Assembly (NCBI GenBank): GCA_946482285.1
Contig: CAMLQK010000001.1
Coordinates: forward strand, 496,001 to 560,000
DNA length: 64,000 nucleotides
Direction of reading: 5' to 3'
Source: an uncultured Candidatus Saccharibacteria bacterium
Lineage (GTDB): Bacteria; Patescibacteria; Saccharimonadia; Saccharimonadales; UBA4665
Below are positions 25,017 through 37,433 of this stretch, piece after piece. The translations under genes and the position numbers were made by a program. Position 1 is the stretch's first letter, and each line of letters opens with the position of its first letter. Under the pieces are notes generated by a model. It searched no databases. It was not told the origin of the DNA and worked only from the letters and a program-made list of their open reading frames with translations.

Positions 25017-25640
25017 ATGACAATCTGGTGGCTAATCCTCATTCTCGGTTTCATCCTTATGGCGGGGTGTGCGTTCATATACGTTGTGCTAAAGTTGCAT
25101 GCCGTGCCTGGTGGCCGGGTACAAGGTCTTAGCGAGTCTGCGCTAAAAGCTGCAGAGGAAGATGTTGACCATATTTTTAACGAGGAATTCCGCGAAGAGC
25201 TGCGCAACCGCGGCCGTTTGCACTTCGAGAAAATTTTGGGCGAAAATGCTATGTTTTTGCAGCAAGACTTACGTTTGACAACCTCGCAACTCAACGAATA
25301 CATGAAAGAGGAAATTACACGGGAGCTAAAAGAGGCGTTTGCCAATTACGAAAATGCTATTGGTGACGCCAAGCAGCTGGCAGTGGAATCAATTGAAAAG
25401 ACAAAAGTTGCTATAGATGAGCAGCGCCAGGCAATGGGGGACCAGCTAGAAAAAGAAATCAGCGAGGAAAAGGCCCGTCGGGTTGAGTTGTTTGAGAATA
25501 ATATGGCGCAGGTTATCAACCACTATGTTCTGGCCTCTATCGGCAACCAGATCGACCTAAACGACCAGCTGGAATATATCTTAAGCGAGCTGGAATCGAA
25601 CAAAAAGGCAATTATCGAGGATATAACAAATGGCGCGTAG
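25017..25640 (+). CDS. F-type ATPase b-subunit-like stalk protein
   Basis: The 207-residue protein has one N-terminal membrane helix (about 4-26) and a long, highly charged helix to about residue 165 (for example EEITRELKEAFANYENAIGDAKQL), the layout of the b peripheral stalk. It overlaps the delta-like gene by 11 nt. Sequence drift from canonical b is large, so the call rests on architecture and operon position. It would tie the catalytic head to the membrane. Confidence 0.72.
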   Translation: MTIWWLILILGFILMAGCAFIYVVLKLHAVPGGRVQGLSESALKAAEEDVDHIFNEEFREELRNRGRLHFEKILGENAMFLQQDLRLTTSQLNEYMKEEITRELKEAFANYENAIGDAKQLAVESIEKTKVAIDEQRQAMGDQLEKEISEEKARRVELFENNMAQVINHYVLASIGNQIDLNDQLEYILSELESNKKAIIEDITNGA

Positions 25641-26124
25641 TGATGCCGAGTTTACGTTGCCAACACTCGTCTTTGGTATGGTGGAGGTGCGTCGTTTACA
25701 ACACGAGCTTGACCGTCTTGACGAATATTTGCGCCAAATGGCACTGCGTAAAGACGTTACGTTTGAAATGCCGCGCGTCAGTCGCATGTTGGATGCTTTG
25801 GCAGCCGAGAACCACTGTGACTTACTTAAGGGCACCGAGCGCACTCTGTTGATTGGGTTTTTAAAACGGATTGCGGCCAGCGCTCCTTCTATCCATATGA
25901 GTTTTGCGGCTGACCCTTCGGCGTCATTCATAGCAAAGATTGTGGGCTGGATGCGGGCAAATGTTCACCCGTTGGTGCTATTGCAAATTGGCTTGCAACC
26001 CACCATTGCGGCCGGTTGTGTAGTGCGCACCAATAATAAGGTATTTGACCTCAGTTTGCGCCAGCGTTTTAATGCCCAGCATAGCTTGCTCACGAATGCA
26101 CTGCAAGGGGACAAGCTAAAATGA
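25630..26124 (+). CDS. F-type ATPase delta-subunit-like protein
   Basis: The 164-residue protein ends with the delta signature NVHPLVLLQIGLQPTIAAGC followed by VVRTNNKVFDLSLRQRF (about 113-150), comparable to the canonical HPxVLLEIxVDPxLIGGxVVRVGDxVxDxSLR block. The N-terminal helical half is diverged. Delta links alpha to b. It overlaps alpha by ATGA. Confidence 0.75.
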   Translation: MARSDAEFTLPTLVFGMVEVRRLQHELDRLDEYLRQMALRKDVTFEMPRVSRMLDALAAENHCDLLKGTERTLLIGFLKRIAASAPSIHMSFAADPSASFIAKIVGWMRANVHPLVLLQIGLQPTIAAGCVVRTNNKVFDLSLRQRFNAQHSLLTNALQGDKLK

Positions 26125-27547
26125 GCGACAACCGCCATTTCGACCAGCTGATGGCAGGTGGAAAGCCAATCGGCGAGGTTATCGCTGTAGACCGATTTTT
26201 AGTGCGTGTAAAGGGCTTGCACCCTGTAACTCTGCACGCACTTGTCCTGTTCGAAGATGGCAGCAAAGGCTATGTCCATCATGTGTACGAAGACTATGTC
26301 GTTGTACTTCATTTAGGCACCCAAACGATGCGCGTCGGCACGGTAGTGGTCGTGCAACATGACAAGCTTGTAACTAAGGTCGGCAAAGATTTTATTGGAC
26401 GGGTTGTATCGGTTACGGGTGAACCTCTGGACGGCAAAGGGCCTATTGCTGCTGATGGCGTATGGCCAGTATTTAATTCGGCACCCTTGCTGTACGAACG
26501 TGAATCGCTGGACTCGCAACTAGAAACAGGCATTACCGCTATTGATACGCTCTTTCCCTTAATGCGTGGCCAGCGTATGGCATTATTGGGCGATGGTAAA
26601 TCAGGCAAAACAACCCTTGCAACCCAGCTGGCTCTGCATCAAAAGGATACCGATGTTGTAGTGGTATATGTTCTGATTGCCAAGCGCCGCAGTGATGTTG
26701 ATACTTTGCTGACCCGGCTGGAGGCCAATGATGCCCTCAAAAAATCTATCGTCATCGTATCTACAATGTCTGATTCGCTCATTATGAGCTATTTGGCACC
26801 ATATGTAGCATGCTCCATGGCAGAATATCTATGGCAAAAGGCCGACCAAGACGTAATGGTTATTTACGACGACTTGACGGCGCACGCCCATACCTATCGC
26901 GAAATCGCACTTCTTTCAGGCATGAGCCCTGGTCGTGACTCATTCCCTGGCGACATGTTTTATGTGCACTCTTCTTTGTTGGAGCGTGCTGGTAAATTGA
27001 ATCGCAATCACAAAACGCTCACAAGCATTCCGTTGGTGTTTGCTGCTGGTGGTGATATTACTGCATTTTTGCCGACCAACGTTATGTCCATAACCGATGG
27101 GCAGTGGATTTTGGATATGGATATTTTCCGCGATACCATGCGTCCGGCAGTTAATGTTGGCCTCAGCGTGTCACGCGTGGGTGGCCGTGGCCAGGACATG
27201 CGCCAGAAGTTGCTGAGCGGGCAGATGTTTAAAGCACTTACCACCTATGCTCAGGCACAGGAGTTTGCACACTTTGGAACTGAAATGGCAGTCAGCGCCA
27301 AACAAGACCTCATGAAGGGCAATTTGTTGTACAGTATGCTTAACCAAATCCCCGGTGAGCGATACAGTACGCTGCAGCAGACTCTGATGCTTGATATTAT
27401 TTTGAACCAGCTACAGGAGGGCGAAAAATTAAACATCGAAGCTCTTAAAAAGAATGTCGTTGAGGCTGCTGGGAATGTTAAGGGTGACAAAGACTTTGAA
27501 CCGGAACGTGACAAATTAAAAGCCAAAAGCCTTGTGGAGCTGAAAAA

Positions 27548-27551
<4 letters not shown>
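26121..27551 (+). CDS. F-type ATPase alpha-subunit-like protein
   Basis: The 476-residue protein has an N-terminal beta-barrel, P-loop GDGKSGKT (157-164; canonical alpha has GDRQTGKT), VIYDDLTAHAHTYREIALL, PGRDSFPGDMFYVHSSLLER and SITDGQWILDMDIF. It is about 30 residues shorter than usual: the N-terminal delta-binding helix is nearly gone, the sequence starting directly before the barrel. VGGRGQ replaces the usual VGSAAQ. It overlaps both neighbours by ATGA. Confidence 0.88.
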
Positions 27552-30028
<2,477 letters not shown>

Positions 30029-30032
<4 letters not shown>

Positions 30033-31063
30033 TTCATAATCATGTAATCAAAGCCAAAGGCTTGGCTGGCAGGAGCTGGATTGGTGGTACAGACGCTGAA
30101 ACTGCTGCTTGAACGGTTGACGTAGAAATTCAAACCAGCAGCCGCAGCGCCAATTGGCGTAGCAATAACGTGCGGCGTGCCATTGTACTGGCGTGCAAAA
30201 TTGATGGTTACAAAGCAGCCTGCACCCGGCGACCCGCCTGTATTGATTGCTATGGATCCGGAGGTGTCCGATCCGCTGACAGATGCCGTACCGCCTGCTC
30301 CCAGGGCAATGCCTTGGCTAAGGCCGGGGATAGGGCCGCCGCCAACAATATGGTTAGTGAGGATCAAGTTCCCATTCAGCTGTAGCGAGCCAGTTGTGAT
30401 TTGCGTGGCATTAACATTGCCGCTGAAATTGCTATTGCCATTTACACTTAGGCCGTTACGCGCGGTGAGTACGCCGTTTACTGTTGCTGCCCCCGACAAA
30501 TTAAGTGTCGTAGCTTGGATTTGGTTAAACGAGCTACTGCCCGATACCGTAATACCTGGCAAAGCCAAAGCCCCGTTTACTTTAATGCTTCCAGCAACTT
30601 CCAGGTCGTTTCGTACTAATACTGAGCCAGCAAAAATAGCATTTGATTCGATGTTCAGAATTTGCTTCGGGCCGCCGATAGTAGTATCGCTGCTGGCAAG
30701 TTGGTCGAGTGTTTCTTCGGTAAGACCTTGGGTGTTGATAGTGTTGGTAATTTCGTCTGTTTTTTGGCGGTCACGGATGGTTAGGAATACTACTACTGCC
30801 GTGGCAATAAGCATTACCAATATAAAGAGCAATAAGTAAATGTTGAGTCGTTGCCACGTCCGCTTGATAAAGCCGGGTCCTTTTGGCTGCTTAAGGGGCT
30901 GCAACGGTTCTACTGGCTGCCCGCTGCGGAGTGGCGATGTCCCAGCAGGGGGCGGTGTGACACCAGTTGGAATCGGCTGCTGGCCTTGTTCGACAATAGT
31001 GTCAGCACCCTCCAAAGAGTGTGCATCGTTATCAGAGTCGCGTTGTAGTGCTGATGGGTCCAT
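30029..31063 (-). CDS. Membrane-anchored beta-repeat surface protein
   Basis: The 344-residue protein has a Pro-rich cytoplasmic N-terminus (1-78), one membrane helix (about 90-112) and an outside region of short beta repeats (NGALALPGITVSGSSSFNQI, ATVNGVLTARNGLSVNGNSN). The C-terminal module (about 275-344) ends FGFDYMIMN. That module resembles the C-terminus of the twin beta-helix proteins (ending FDYLVIA and FDYSVLG). It looks like a trimeric or helical surface fibre; function unknown. Confidence 0.7.
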
Positions 31064-31084
31064 AACAATTGTGTATCTTATGTT

Positions 31085-31155
31085 TATAATACTAAAAAAT
31101 CCGCAAAAAGCGTAAACGGATTGTCATTGCGGCGCATTTGCCGCACAATACAAGT
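31085..31155 (+). promoter_or_regulatory. Promoter and two-hairpin leader
   Basis: TATAAT at 31085-31090, then hairpins AATCCG/CGGATT and TGCGGC-GCATTT-GCCGCA (31128-31145) upstream of ATG 31156. No clear ribosome-binding site. Confidence 0.5.
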
Positions 31156-31896
31156 ATGAAACGGCGACTTGGAATACTGCTGGCTACGATTGCTATGTTA
31201 GTGTTTGCTGTGTCGCCATTGGCGTATGCCCAGCAATCCCAGTCTACCAACTATCAGGTGAACGAGGTGTTTTTTGGTACTGGCGGTGAGCTGGAATCAT
31301 GCTCGACCATGTACTGCTCGCGCCAATCTGCTGGCGAAATGGGTGTGGGCAATACGTCTAGCACGAACTATTCGGCACAGGGAGGGTTTAACACTGACCG
31401 TGACCCGTTCATTGCCTTTATTGTCACTGGCGGGACGACTGACTTGGGTGTGCTGACTACGGCATCGGCTGCTACCGCCACAGCAACATTCTCGGTAAAA
31501 ACGTATATGTCCAGCGGATATGTGGTGCAGACAGTATCGGATCCACCCACGAACACGCTCCCAAACAGCCCTATGCTGAACGCACTAGCAACGCCTACCG
31601 CTTCGAGTCCGGGGACGGAGCAGTTCGGTATAAACTTGGTTGCAAACACCAGCCCGACGTCCTTTGGCGCCAACCCCATCCAGGTGCCTGACAATACCTT
31701 TAGCTTTGGTACCGTTGCCAGTGGCTACAACACTGCTAACTTGTTTAAATATGTCAAAGGCGACACCATTGCCCAGTCCACGCGCAGTACTGGCGAAACA
31801 GACTACACCATTTCATACCTATACAACATTTCCAATGTTACTCCTGCTGGTGAGTACCGTTTAGTGCACGACCTTGTTGCTACGGCCACGTACTAA
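31156..31896 (+). CDS. Secreted WxL-like surface protein 1
   Basis: The 246-residue protein starts at ATG 31156 (the upstream TTG runs through the hairpin). Signal peptide about 1-25 (PLAYA then QQ). The mature part is Ser/Thr-rich and beta-strand rich, with EQFGINLVANTSP and a C-terminal ISNVTPAGEYRLVHDLVATATY. The last block is shared with the next two genes, marking a three-member family resembling WxL surface proteins in layout, although the WxL tripeptides themselves are not conserved. Confidence 0.7.
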   Translation: MKRRLGILLATIAMLVFAVSPLAYAQQSQSTNYQVNEVFFGTGGELESCSTMYCSRQSAGEMGVGNTSSTNYSAQGGFNTDRDPFIAFIVTGGTTDLGVLTTASAATATATFSVKTYMSSGYVVQTVSDPPTNTLPNSPMLNALATPTASSPGTEQFGINLVANTSPTSFGANPIQVPDNTFSFGTVASGYNTANLFKYVKGDTIAQSTRSTGETDYTISYLYNISNVTPAGEYRLVHDLVATATY

Positions 31897-31998
31897 AGTA
31901 TTGCGGGCTAACCGTAAGCGTGATAGTATTTTCGTATACACTGTGCCTTAATCTAAAAACACTAAGAAAAATAGAAATATATATAGGAGATGCATTTC

Positions 31999-33096
31999 AT
32001 GAAATTCATAAGAAAAGGCGAAAAAAGGGCTGTCTACGGCTTTGCTGCGGCTTTTTTATTTGCAGCTACTACATTTGCCTTTCTAAGCCCTGGTACAGTG
32101 AGCGCGGCTCAGGTAACGTCGCGTAGTATTCAAATGAGCAGCTCCACGGCGGGCGCTACCGGCACGACATACCAAATTGCCTTTACTACTGCTACTACTG
32201 CAGTTATACAGGGTATCGTTGTGGATTTTTGTGACAACACGCCGCTTATTGGTGACGCAACATGTACTGCGCCAACTGGCTTTTCTATTACGGCATCACC
32301 TGCCATTGCCAACATGTCACTTTCTGGCACATGGACTGCGGGCCAGCGCAACTCCAACCGCACACTGACCGTCACTAACGCCAGTGGTGCAAGTGTTAAC
32401 TCTGGTGTTGCAATTAGCTTCGAACTAACGACGGCTACAAACCCAACTACCGACAACCACACATTCTATGCCCGTATCCTGACCTACACTACACCTGGCG
32501 GCGCTACAACAACATATGCACCGGGAAGCGAAGGTAGCTACACCGATTACGGTGGTTTGGCAATGAGTACTGGTAAGGTTATCAATATTACTGCCCGTGT
32601 CATGGAAAGTTTAGCTTTCTGTGTGTACGACGCTAGCTGTGGCGATGATCCTAGTATGACACTGGGTCACGGTGCAAACATGGTGTTGGACACTACTGCC
32701 GTTGATACGGATACAGCTACCTTTAGCCTTTCTACTAACGCCCAAACTGGTGCTGATGTGCGTCTAAAGGGCGGCACCCTTACAAGCGGCGCCAACGACA
32801 TTGATGCTGCAGGCGCGTCCGCTATTGCATTCTCTGCTGGTACCGAAAAATTTGGCGTCCGGGTGTCTACGTCTGGCACTAACATTACGCCTGACGCACC
32901 ATATAACGGGGCATCAGGCAACTACGGCTTGGACACCGCTAACACATCCAGCACGTATGGTGATGAAATCGCCGACATGAGCGGCCCTACAAACAGCTCT
33001 GTGACAGTTCTGACATACGCTGCTACTGCATCTAACACCACGGCTGCCGGTATTTATACAACAGCCCACCAATTAATCGCAACCGGCCGGTTCTAG
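31999..33096 (+). CDS. Secreted WxL-like surface protein 2
   Basis: ATG 31999 is used because AGGAG lies 9 nt upstream, while the earlier ATG 31990 abuts it. The 365-residue protein has a signal peptide (about 1-34, TVSAA), paired cysteines (DFCDNTP, ATCTAP, FCVYDASCG) and beta-rich sequence. It shares EKFGVRVSTSGTN and the terminal AAGIYTTAHQLIATGRF block with its neighbours. Likely cell-surface, with the DUF916-like gene product as membrane-bound partner (inference). Confidence 0.72.
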   Translation: MKFIRKGEKRAVYGFAAAFLFAATTFAFLSPGTVSAAQVTSRSIQMSSSTAGATGTTYQIAFTTATTAVIQGIVVDFCDNTPLIGDATCTAPTGFSITASPAIANMSLSGTWTAGQRNSNRTLTVTNASGASVNSGVAISFELTTATNPTTDNHTFYARILTYTTPGGATTTYAPGSEGSYTDYGGLAMSTGKVINITARVMESLAFCVYDASCGDDPSMTLGHGANMVLDTTAVDTDTATFSLSTNAQTGADVRLKGGTLTSGANDIDAAGASAIAFSAGTEKFGVRVSTSGTNITPDAPYNGASGNYGLDTANTSSTYGDEIADMSGPTNSSVTVLTYAATASNTTAAGIYTTAHQLIATGRF

Positions 33097-33113
33097 CCCT
33101 GTAGAAGGACATT

Positions 33114-34184
33114 ATGGCGCACAATGGGGTGGCTATACTCAAGGCTTGCGCACACAAAACAGTACTTTTCTCTGCAATGATCTCACTTCTTATGGGAGTG
33201 GGATCATTGTATGTTGGCAGGGCATATGCCGCCCAGCTAACTAATCGCAGCCTTATGCTGAGCTCTAATGCACCCGGTGAACATGATGTCGAATATCGAA
33301 TTGGCTTCACCCTGCCCACCAGCGGCATCCAGTCATTTAGAATTGAATTTTGTTCAAACTCGGCACTCATAGAAGATACTTGCACCCCGCCTTGGGGATT
33401 TGACGCACTCAACGCAACGGTAACTGCCCAAACTGGCACAAGCGGCTTTATGAAATCGCCAGCGTCAGGGGTTAATTCCATAATTCTTACCAATCCCGCA
33501 CTTGGGTCTGCTAATGCCGGTCCGGTAACGTTTAGCTTCGACACCATTACTAACCCTACCTCTGCCGAATCGTACTACGCAAAGATATTCACCTACTTCA
33601 ACAATAGCGCCAGCGGCTCGTCTGAGGACTTTGGAGCAGTTGCCTTCCCAATTGTAGACGGATTTAACGTTGACGCAGAAGTACCACCGTACCTCATATT
33701 TTGCCAGGGTGTCAGCATTAGCGGCTTTGATTGTAATACAGCCAGTGGCAACCAGGTTGGTTTGGGAGCATTGAGTTCGGCAGTCAGTAGTGTTGGCCAA
33801 TCGCAATTTATGGCAGCTACAAATGCCGAAAGCGGCTATGCAGTGTTTATGAACGGAGTGACAATGACGTCCGGTAACAATATAATTCCTGCGATTAAAA
33901 GCGAGCTGTCTAAGGTGGGTACTAGCCAGTTTGGTGTGAACGTTATATCCAACACCAGTCCCGATATTGGCCAAGATCCAGTTGGGCCGGGCACGGCTGC
34001 ACCAACTATGCTGTATAGCCAGCTCAATAGATTCAGATTCGTTAATGGCGAACGATTGGCGCTAGCAAGCGGTGTGCAAGACTATAAAAAGTTCACGGTG
34101 AGTTATCTCGTGAACGTCAGCCAGGACCAGCCGCCGGGTGTCTATTCTACAACGCTAACTTATACCTGTGTGGCCACATTTTAA
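33114..34184 (+). CDS. Secreted WxL-like surface protein 3
   Basis: The 356-residue paralogue of the preceding gene, 17 nt downstream. Signal peptide about 1-39 (RAYAA). Homologous opening AQLTNRSLMLSSNAPGEHDV against AQVTSRSIQMSSSTAGATGT, matching cysteine positions (EFCSNSALIEDTC), SQFGVNVISNTSP and C-terminal PPGVYSTTLTYTCVATF. Surface function unknown; probably co-transcribed with protein 2. Confidence 0.72.
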   Translation: MAHNGVAILKACAHKTVLFSAMISLLMGVGSLYVGRAYAAQLTNRSLMLSSNAPGEHDVEYRIGFTLPTSGIQSFRIEFCSNSALIEDTCTPPWGFDALNATVTAQTGTSGFMKSPASGVNSIILTNPALGSANAGPVTFSFDTITNPTSAESYYAKIFTYFNNSASGSSEDFGAVAFPIVDGFNVDAEVPPYLIFCQGVSISGFDCNTASGNQVGLGALSSAVSSVGQSQFMAATNAESGYAVFMNGVTMTSGNNIIPAIKSELSKVGTSQFGVNVISNTSPDIGQDPVGPGTAAPTMLYSQLNRFRFVNGERLALASGVQDYKKFTVSYLVNVSQDQPPGVYSTTLTYTCVATF

Positions 34185-34232
34185 TTATTTCTGTGCTAGT
34201 ATTAAGCTTAAGAAGTTTAAAAAGGGGAAGTG

Positions 34233-35234
34233 ATGAGACGAGGCAAAGTATTTGCACGTATCGGTATCGTGCTTAGCTCGTTGGCGATAGTTGCCAGCTC
34301 GACTGTTGTAGTATCGGCACAGTCGGCCAATCAAAACGGTACAGGTAACGCACTTAAAGTATCGCCGGTGCGCACAGATGCCGAGATCAAGCCGGGTAGT
34401 ACACAGACATTTGATGTCTATGTACAAAACCTTACTGGCAAATCAGCGGCATTGCGTGCTATTGTAAACGACTTTGTCGCCAGCAAAGACGAAAGCGGTA
34501 CGCCAAGTATCATTTTGGATGAAAAACAAGCCGCACCAGTCCGCAGCCTTAAAAGATACGTTGAAAAAATCCCAGACTTTACATTGCAGCCAAACGAGAC
34601 CAAAAACATAAAAGTAAAAATTAGCATTCCAAAGGATGCTGATGCCGGTGGTTATTTTGGTGCCGTGCGGTTTGCGCCAGCAGGCTCAAATTCCGACAAA
34701 ACACTTACCTTATCTGCCAGTGTAGGCTCCCTTATTTTGGTCAAAGTCCCTGGTGACCTCAAAGAGCAGGCTACTATCGAAACTCTGGATGTCCGTAAGG
34801 ATAACGATGCCAGTACGTTCTTTACCAGCGGGAAAGACCTGAACGGTACAGTTCGTATTAAGAATTCGGGCAATGTGCAAGTAGAGCCGTTTGGTAAAGT
34901 TGTACTCAAAAAAGGCGGCGAAACACTAGGTTCTTACGAAATCAATAACACTAAGCCGCGGGGCAATGTTTTGCCAGACAGTATCCGTCGCTTTGACTTT
35001 GCGCTTGGCGATAAAGTAGGAGCATTTGGCAAATACACCCTAGAGGCTAACTTGGGGTATGGCAGTAAAGGCCAACTAATAACAGCAAGTAACACATTTT
35101 ATATTGTGCCAGTTCCAGTGCTAGTTGTTGGTGGTGTTGTGCTGCTAGCGATCTTGTTTGCCATCTTCGCGTTGCCCAAGATGATTAAGAGCTATAACCA
35201 GCGCGTCATTAGTAAAGCGTCTGGCAAAAAATAA
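34233..35234 (+). CDS. DUF916-like membrane-anchored surface protein
   Basis: The 333-residue protein has a signal peptide (about 1-27) and an N-terminal beta domain LKVSPVRTDAEIKPGSTQTF with DVYVQNLTGKS, typical of DUF916/WxLIP proteins. A second beta domain containing DADAGGYFGAVRF follows, then a C-terminal membrane helix (about 290-312) and basic tail. In Firmicutes such proteins bind WxL proteins to the wall; three WxL-like genes lie directly upstream. ATG 34233 follows AAGGGGAAG. A strong terminator follows. Confidence 0.72.
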   Translation: MRRGKVFARIGIVLSSLAIVASSTVVVSAQSANQNGTGNALKVSPVRTDAEIKPGSTQTFDVYVQNLTGKSAALRAIVNDFVASKDESGTPSIILDEKQAAPVRSLKRYVEKIPDFTLQPNETKNIKVKISIPKDADAGGYFGAVRFAPAGSNSDKTLTLSASVGSLILVKVPGDLKEQATIETLDVRKDNDASTFFTSGKDLNGTVRIKNSGNVQVEPFGKVVLKKGGETLGSYEINNTKPRGNVLPDSIRRFDFALGDKVGAFGKYTLEANLGYGSKGQLITASNTFYIVPVPVLVVGGVVLLAILFAIFALPKMIKSYNQRVISKASGKK

Positions 35235-35252
35235 GGCTATACCAACCACATT

Positions 35253-35285
35253 AAAATGACGGCCTAAATAGCCGTCATTTTTTTC
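35253..35285 (+). terminator. Intrinsic terminator
   Basis: AAAATGACGGC pairs with GCCGTCATTTT around CTAAATA, followed by a T-run. Confidence 0.88.
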
Positions 35286-35329
35286 TAAAACTTGCCTAAG
35301 CATAAGCATCCACGCTAAAGTAAAAGGAA

Positions 35330-36229
35330 ATGAAATACATTGTGCAGAAAGTGGGTCTTAAGCTTGTTGGCTTATTGCTGGCTGTATTGATGGTTGCCAC
35401 GCCCTTTGCCGCACAGGCTGCTGCTCCGCCAGCCAATAACCCTCAGAGTGGGTCAACCGGTGTGACGGGTACTATCGGAAGTGCACCACCCACTAGAGGC
35501 GCTACTATTACAACGCCAACATCGGGCCAGACATTTACCAGTACGCCTATTCGGGTGGCTGGTCTGTGCCCCACTGGACTGCTCGTGAAGATTTTCAACA
35601 ACAATGTCTTTATGGGCTCTGTAATGTGCACCAATGGCAGCTACTCGCTGCAGATAGACCTTTTTAGCGGCCGGAACGACCTCGTGGCCCGTGTGTTTGA
35701 TTCACTAGATCAAGCCGGCCCGGATTCCAATATTGTTACGGTAACATTCAATGACCAACAGTTTAACCCCTCTGGTGGGGCACTGCTGTCCCTCACGAGT
35801 GACTTTGCCAGGCGCGGTGCTAATCCTGGTGATACATTGGTGTGGCCAATTATCCTCAGTGGTGGTACAGGGCCGTATGCCGTGAGTGTTGACTGGGGGG
35901 ACAGTAAGCCGTCAGACCTTATGAGCCGCCAGTTTACCGGTGAATTTGATATAAGCCACGTATACGATCAGGCCGGCATTTACACTATTACTATTAAAGC
36001 AACCGACCGGAATGGTCTGACGGCCTATTTGCAGCTAGTAGGGATTGCCAACGGCGCCATAACCTCCAACGCGCCCAGTGACGAGGATGAGCCGTCGATT
36101 ATAACAGTTACTAAAGTCATATGGTTGCCTGCCGCAATATTGTTGCCGCTGCTTTTAGTGGCGTTCTGGCTTGGCCGCAAGTACGAACTGGCAGCACTTA
36201 AAAAGCACCTGGCGCGTCTTAGCGGCTAG
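35330..36229 (+). CDS. Membrane-anchored surface protein with PKD-like domain
   Basis: The 299-residue protein has a signal peptide (about 1-31, AQAAA), a beta domain (about 55-140) and a PKD-like domain with SVDWGDSKPSDL and FDISHVYDQAGIYTITIKAT (about 185-235). A C-terminal membrane helix (about 265-285) and cytoplasmic basic tail follow. PKD domains mediate protein or carbohydrate contacts outside the cell. Probably an outer-surface adhesion or structural protein. Confidence 0.7.
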   Translation: MKYIVQKVGLKLVGLLLAVLMVATPFAAQAAAPPANNPQSGSTGVTGTIGSAPPTRGATITTPTSGQTFTSTPIRVAGLCPTGLLVKIFNNNVFMGSVMCTNGSYSLQIDLFSGRNDLVARVFDSLDQAGPDSNIVTVTFNDQQFNPSGGALLSLTSDFARRGANPGDTLVWPIILSGGTGPYAVSVDWGDSKPSDLMSRQFTGEFDISHVYDQAGIYTITIKATDRNGLTAYLQLVGIANGAITSNAPSDEDEPSIITVTKVIWLPAAILLPLLLVAFWLGRKYELAALKKHLARLSG

Positions 36230-36263
36230 GCTTTGCTATATAGTGTATAGCACTAATATTTGC

Positions 36264-36269
36264 TATAAT
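36264..36269 (+). promoter_or_regulatory. -10 box TATAAT for mnmA
   Basis: Ends 9 nt before ATG 36279; near-leaderless. Confidence 0.6.
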
Positions 36270-36278
36270 AAATAAGAT

Positions 36279-37325
36279 ATGTCCAAAAAAGTATTTGTTG
36301 GTATGAGCGGTGGCGTCGACAGTTCTGTGACAGCGGCGCTCCTAAAAGAGGCTGGTTACGATGTAACAGGCGTATATATGAAGAATTGGAGCCAGGACCT
36401 TCCAGGCTTTGATTGTCCATGGAAAGAAGATTATCAGGACGCCAAACGAGTTGCAGTACAGCTTGGCATCCCATTCAAGATGTACGACTTCGAAAAAGAA
36501 TATCGCCAAAAAGTCGTTGAATACATGCTAGACGAGTACAAAGCGGGCCGCACGCCAAATCCGGATATCATGTGTAACCAAGAAGTTAAATTTAAGCTCT
36601 TCTTGAATGCCGCTCTTGATGACGGTGCCGACATGATTGCTACAGGCCATTATGCGCGCAGCAAGGGTGGTAGCCTGCTTACCGGGGTTGATGGCAATAA
36701 AGACCAAAGCTACTTCCTGTACCGTGTCACCTCCGATGCTCTTGGTAAGTCACTGATGCCTATCGGCGAATATGAAAAGCCACAGATTCGTGAGCTGGCC
36801 AAAAAACTTGGCCTCGCTACCGCCGAAAAAAAGGACAGCCAGGGTATCTGTTTTGTTGGCAAGGTTGGTATTAAGGAATTCTTGCAACAATTTATTCCCG
36901 AAACCCAACCAGGCAGAATTATCGAGCAGCATGGCGCGGATGTTGGCGAACACGACGGCGCGTTATTTTATACCATTGGCCAGCGACATGGCCTGAACGT
37001 GGGCGGCGGCCTGCCATATTACGTTGTCGGCAAGGATATGGAAAAGAATGAAGTGTATGTTACTACCGATCTCCAAGATGGCCGCTTATGGAGTCGGCAG
37101 TTGGCCTTAACTGACCTTCACTGGATTAATGAAGCGCCAGCGGAAGGTGGTAATTACGCGGTGCGCACACGTTACAGAGCACCTTTAGTAGCTATTAGCA
37201 GCTTGTCGTACGATGGGAATAAGCTCAAAATTACTTTGGGCGAAGAGGTCCGGGCAATCACCCCTGGCCAGTCGGCCGTCATATACGATGGCGACCGAGT
37301 GGTTGGCGGCGGCATCGTTATATAG
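36279..37325 (+). CDS. mnmA: tRNA-specific 2-thiouridylase
   Basis: The 348-residue enzyme thiolates U34 of Lys/Glu/Gln tRNAs using ATP and persulfide sulfur. Diagnostic parts: ATP pyrophosphatase loop GMSGGVDSSVTA (8-19), CPWKEDYQDA, catalytic Cys in NPDIMCNQEVKF, GHYAR, KDQSYFLYRV, second catalytic Cys in KKDSQGICFVG, and FYTIGQRHGLNVGG. Full length. The cysteine desulfurase at 22944-24077 is a likely sulfur donor. Confidence 0.96.
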   Translation: MSKKVFVGMSGGVDSSVTAALLKEAGYDVTGVYMKNWSQDLPGFDCPWKEDYQDAKRVAVQLGIPFKMYDFEKEYRQKVVEYMLDEYKAGRTPNPDIMCNQEVKFKLFLNAALDDGADMIATGHYARSKGGSLLTGVDGNKDQSYFLYRVTSDALGKSLMPIGEYEKPQIRELAKKLGLATAEKKDSQGICFVGKVGIKEFLQQFIPETQPGRIIEQHGADVGEHDGALFYTIGQRHGLNVGGGLPYYVVGKDMEKNEVYVTTDLQDGRLWSRQLALTDLHWINEAPAEGGNYAVRTRYRAPLVAISSLSYDGNKLKITLGEEVRAITPGQSAVIYDGDRVVGGGIVI

Positions 37326-37365
37326 TTGACGTATAACGTGTGTAGGTATACAATGTAGCCATAAT

Positions 37366-37392
37366 CGCTAAGACCTTTAGCGGGTTTTATTT
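37366..37392 (+). terminator. Leader hairpin 1 before the GGDEF gene
   Basis: CGCTAA-GACCT-TTAGCG followed by GGTTTTATTT. It lies downstream of a promoter (TTGACG 37326-37331, TATACA 37347-37352), so it sits inside the next gene's leader. Its CTAAGA (37368-37373) can pair instead with TCTTAG at 37412-37417. Confidence 0.6.
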
Positions 37393-37398
37393 ATCAGT

Positions 37399-37433
37399 AA
37401 AAAGTCTAGTATCTTAGGGTGCTGGGCTTTTTT
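37399..37433 (+). terminator. Leader hairpin 2 before the GGDEF gene
   Basis: AAAAAGTC pairs with GGCTTTTT (one wobble) and ends in TTTTTT. Its loop holds TCTTAG, complementary to hairpin 1. Together they look like an attenuator. Confidence 0.6.
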
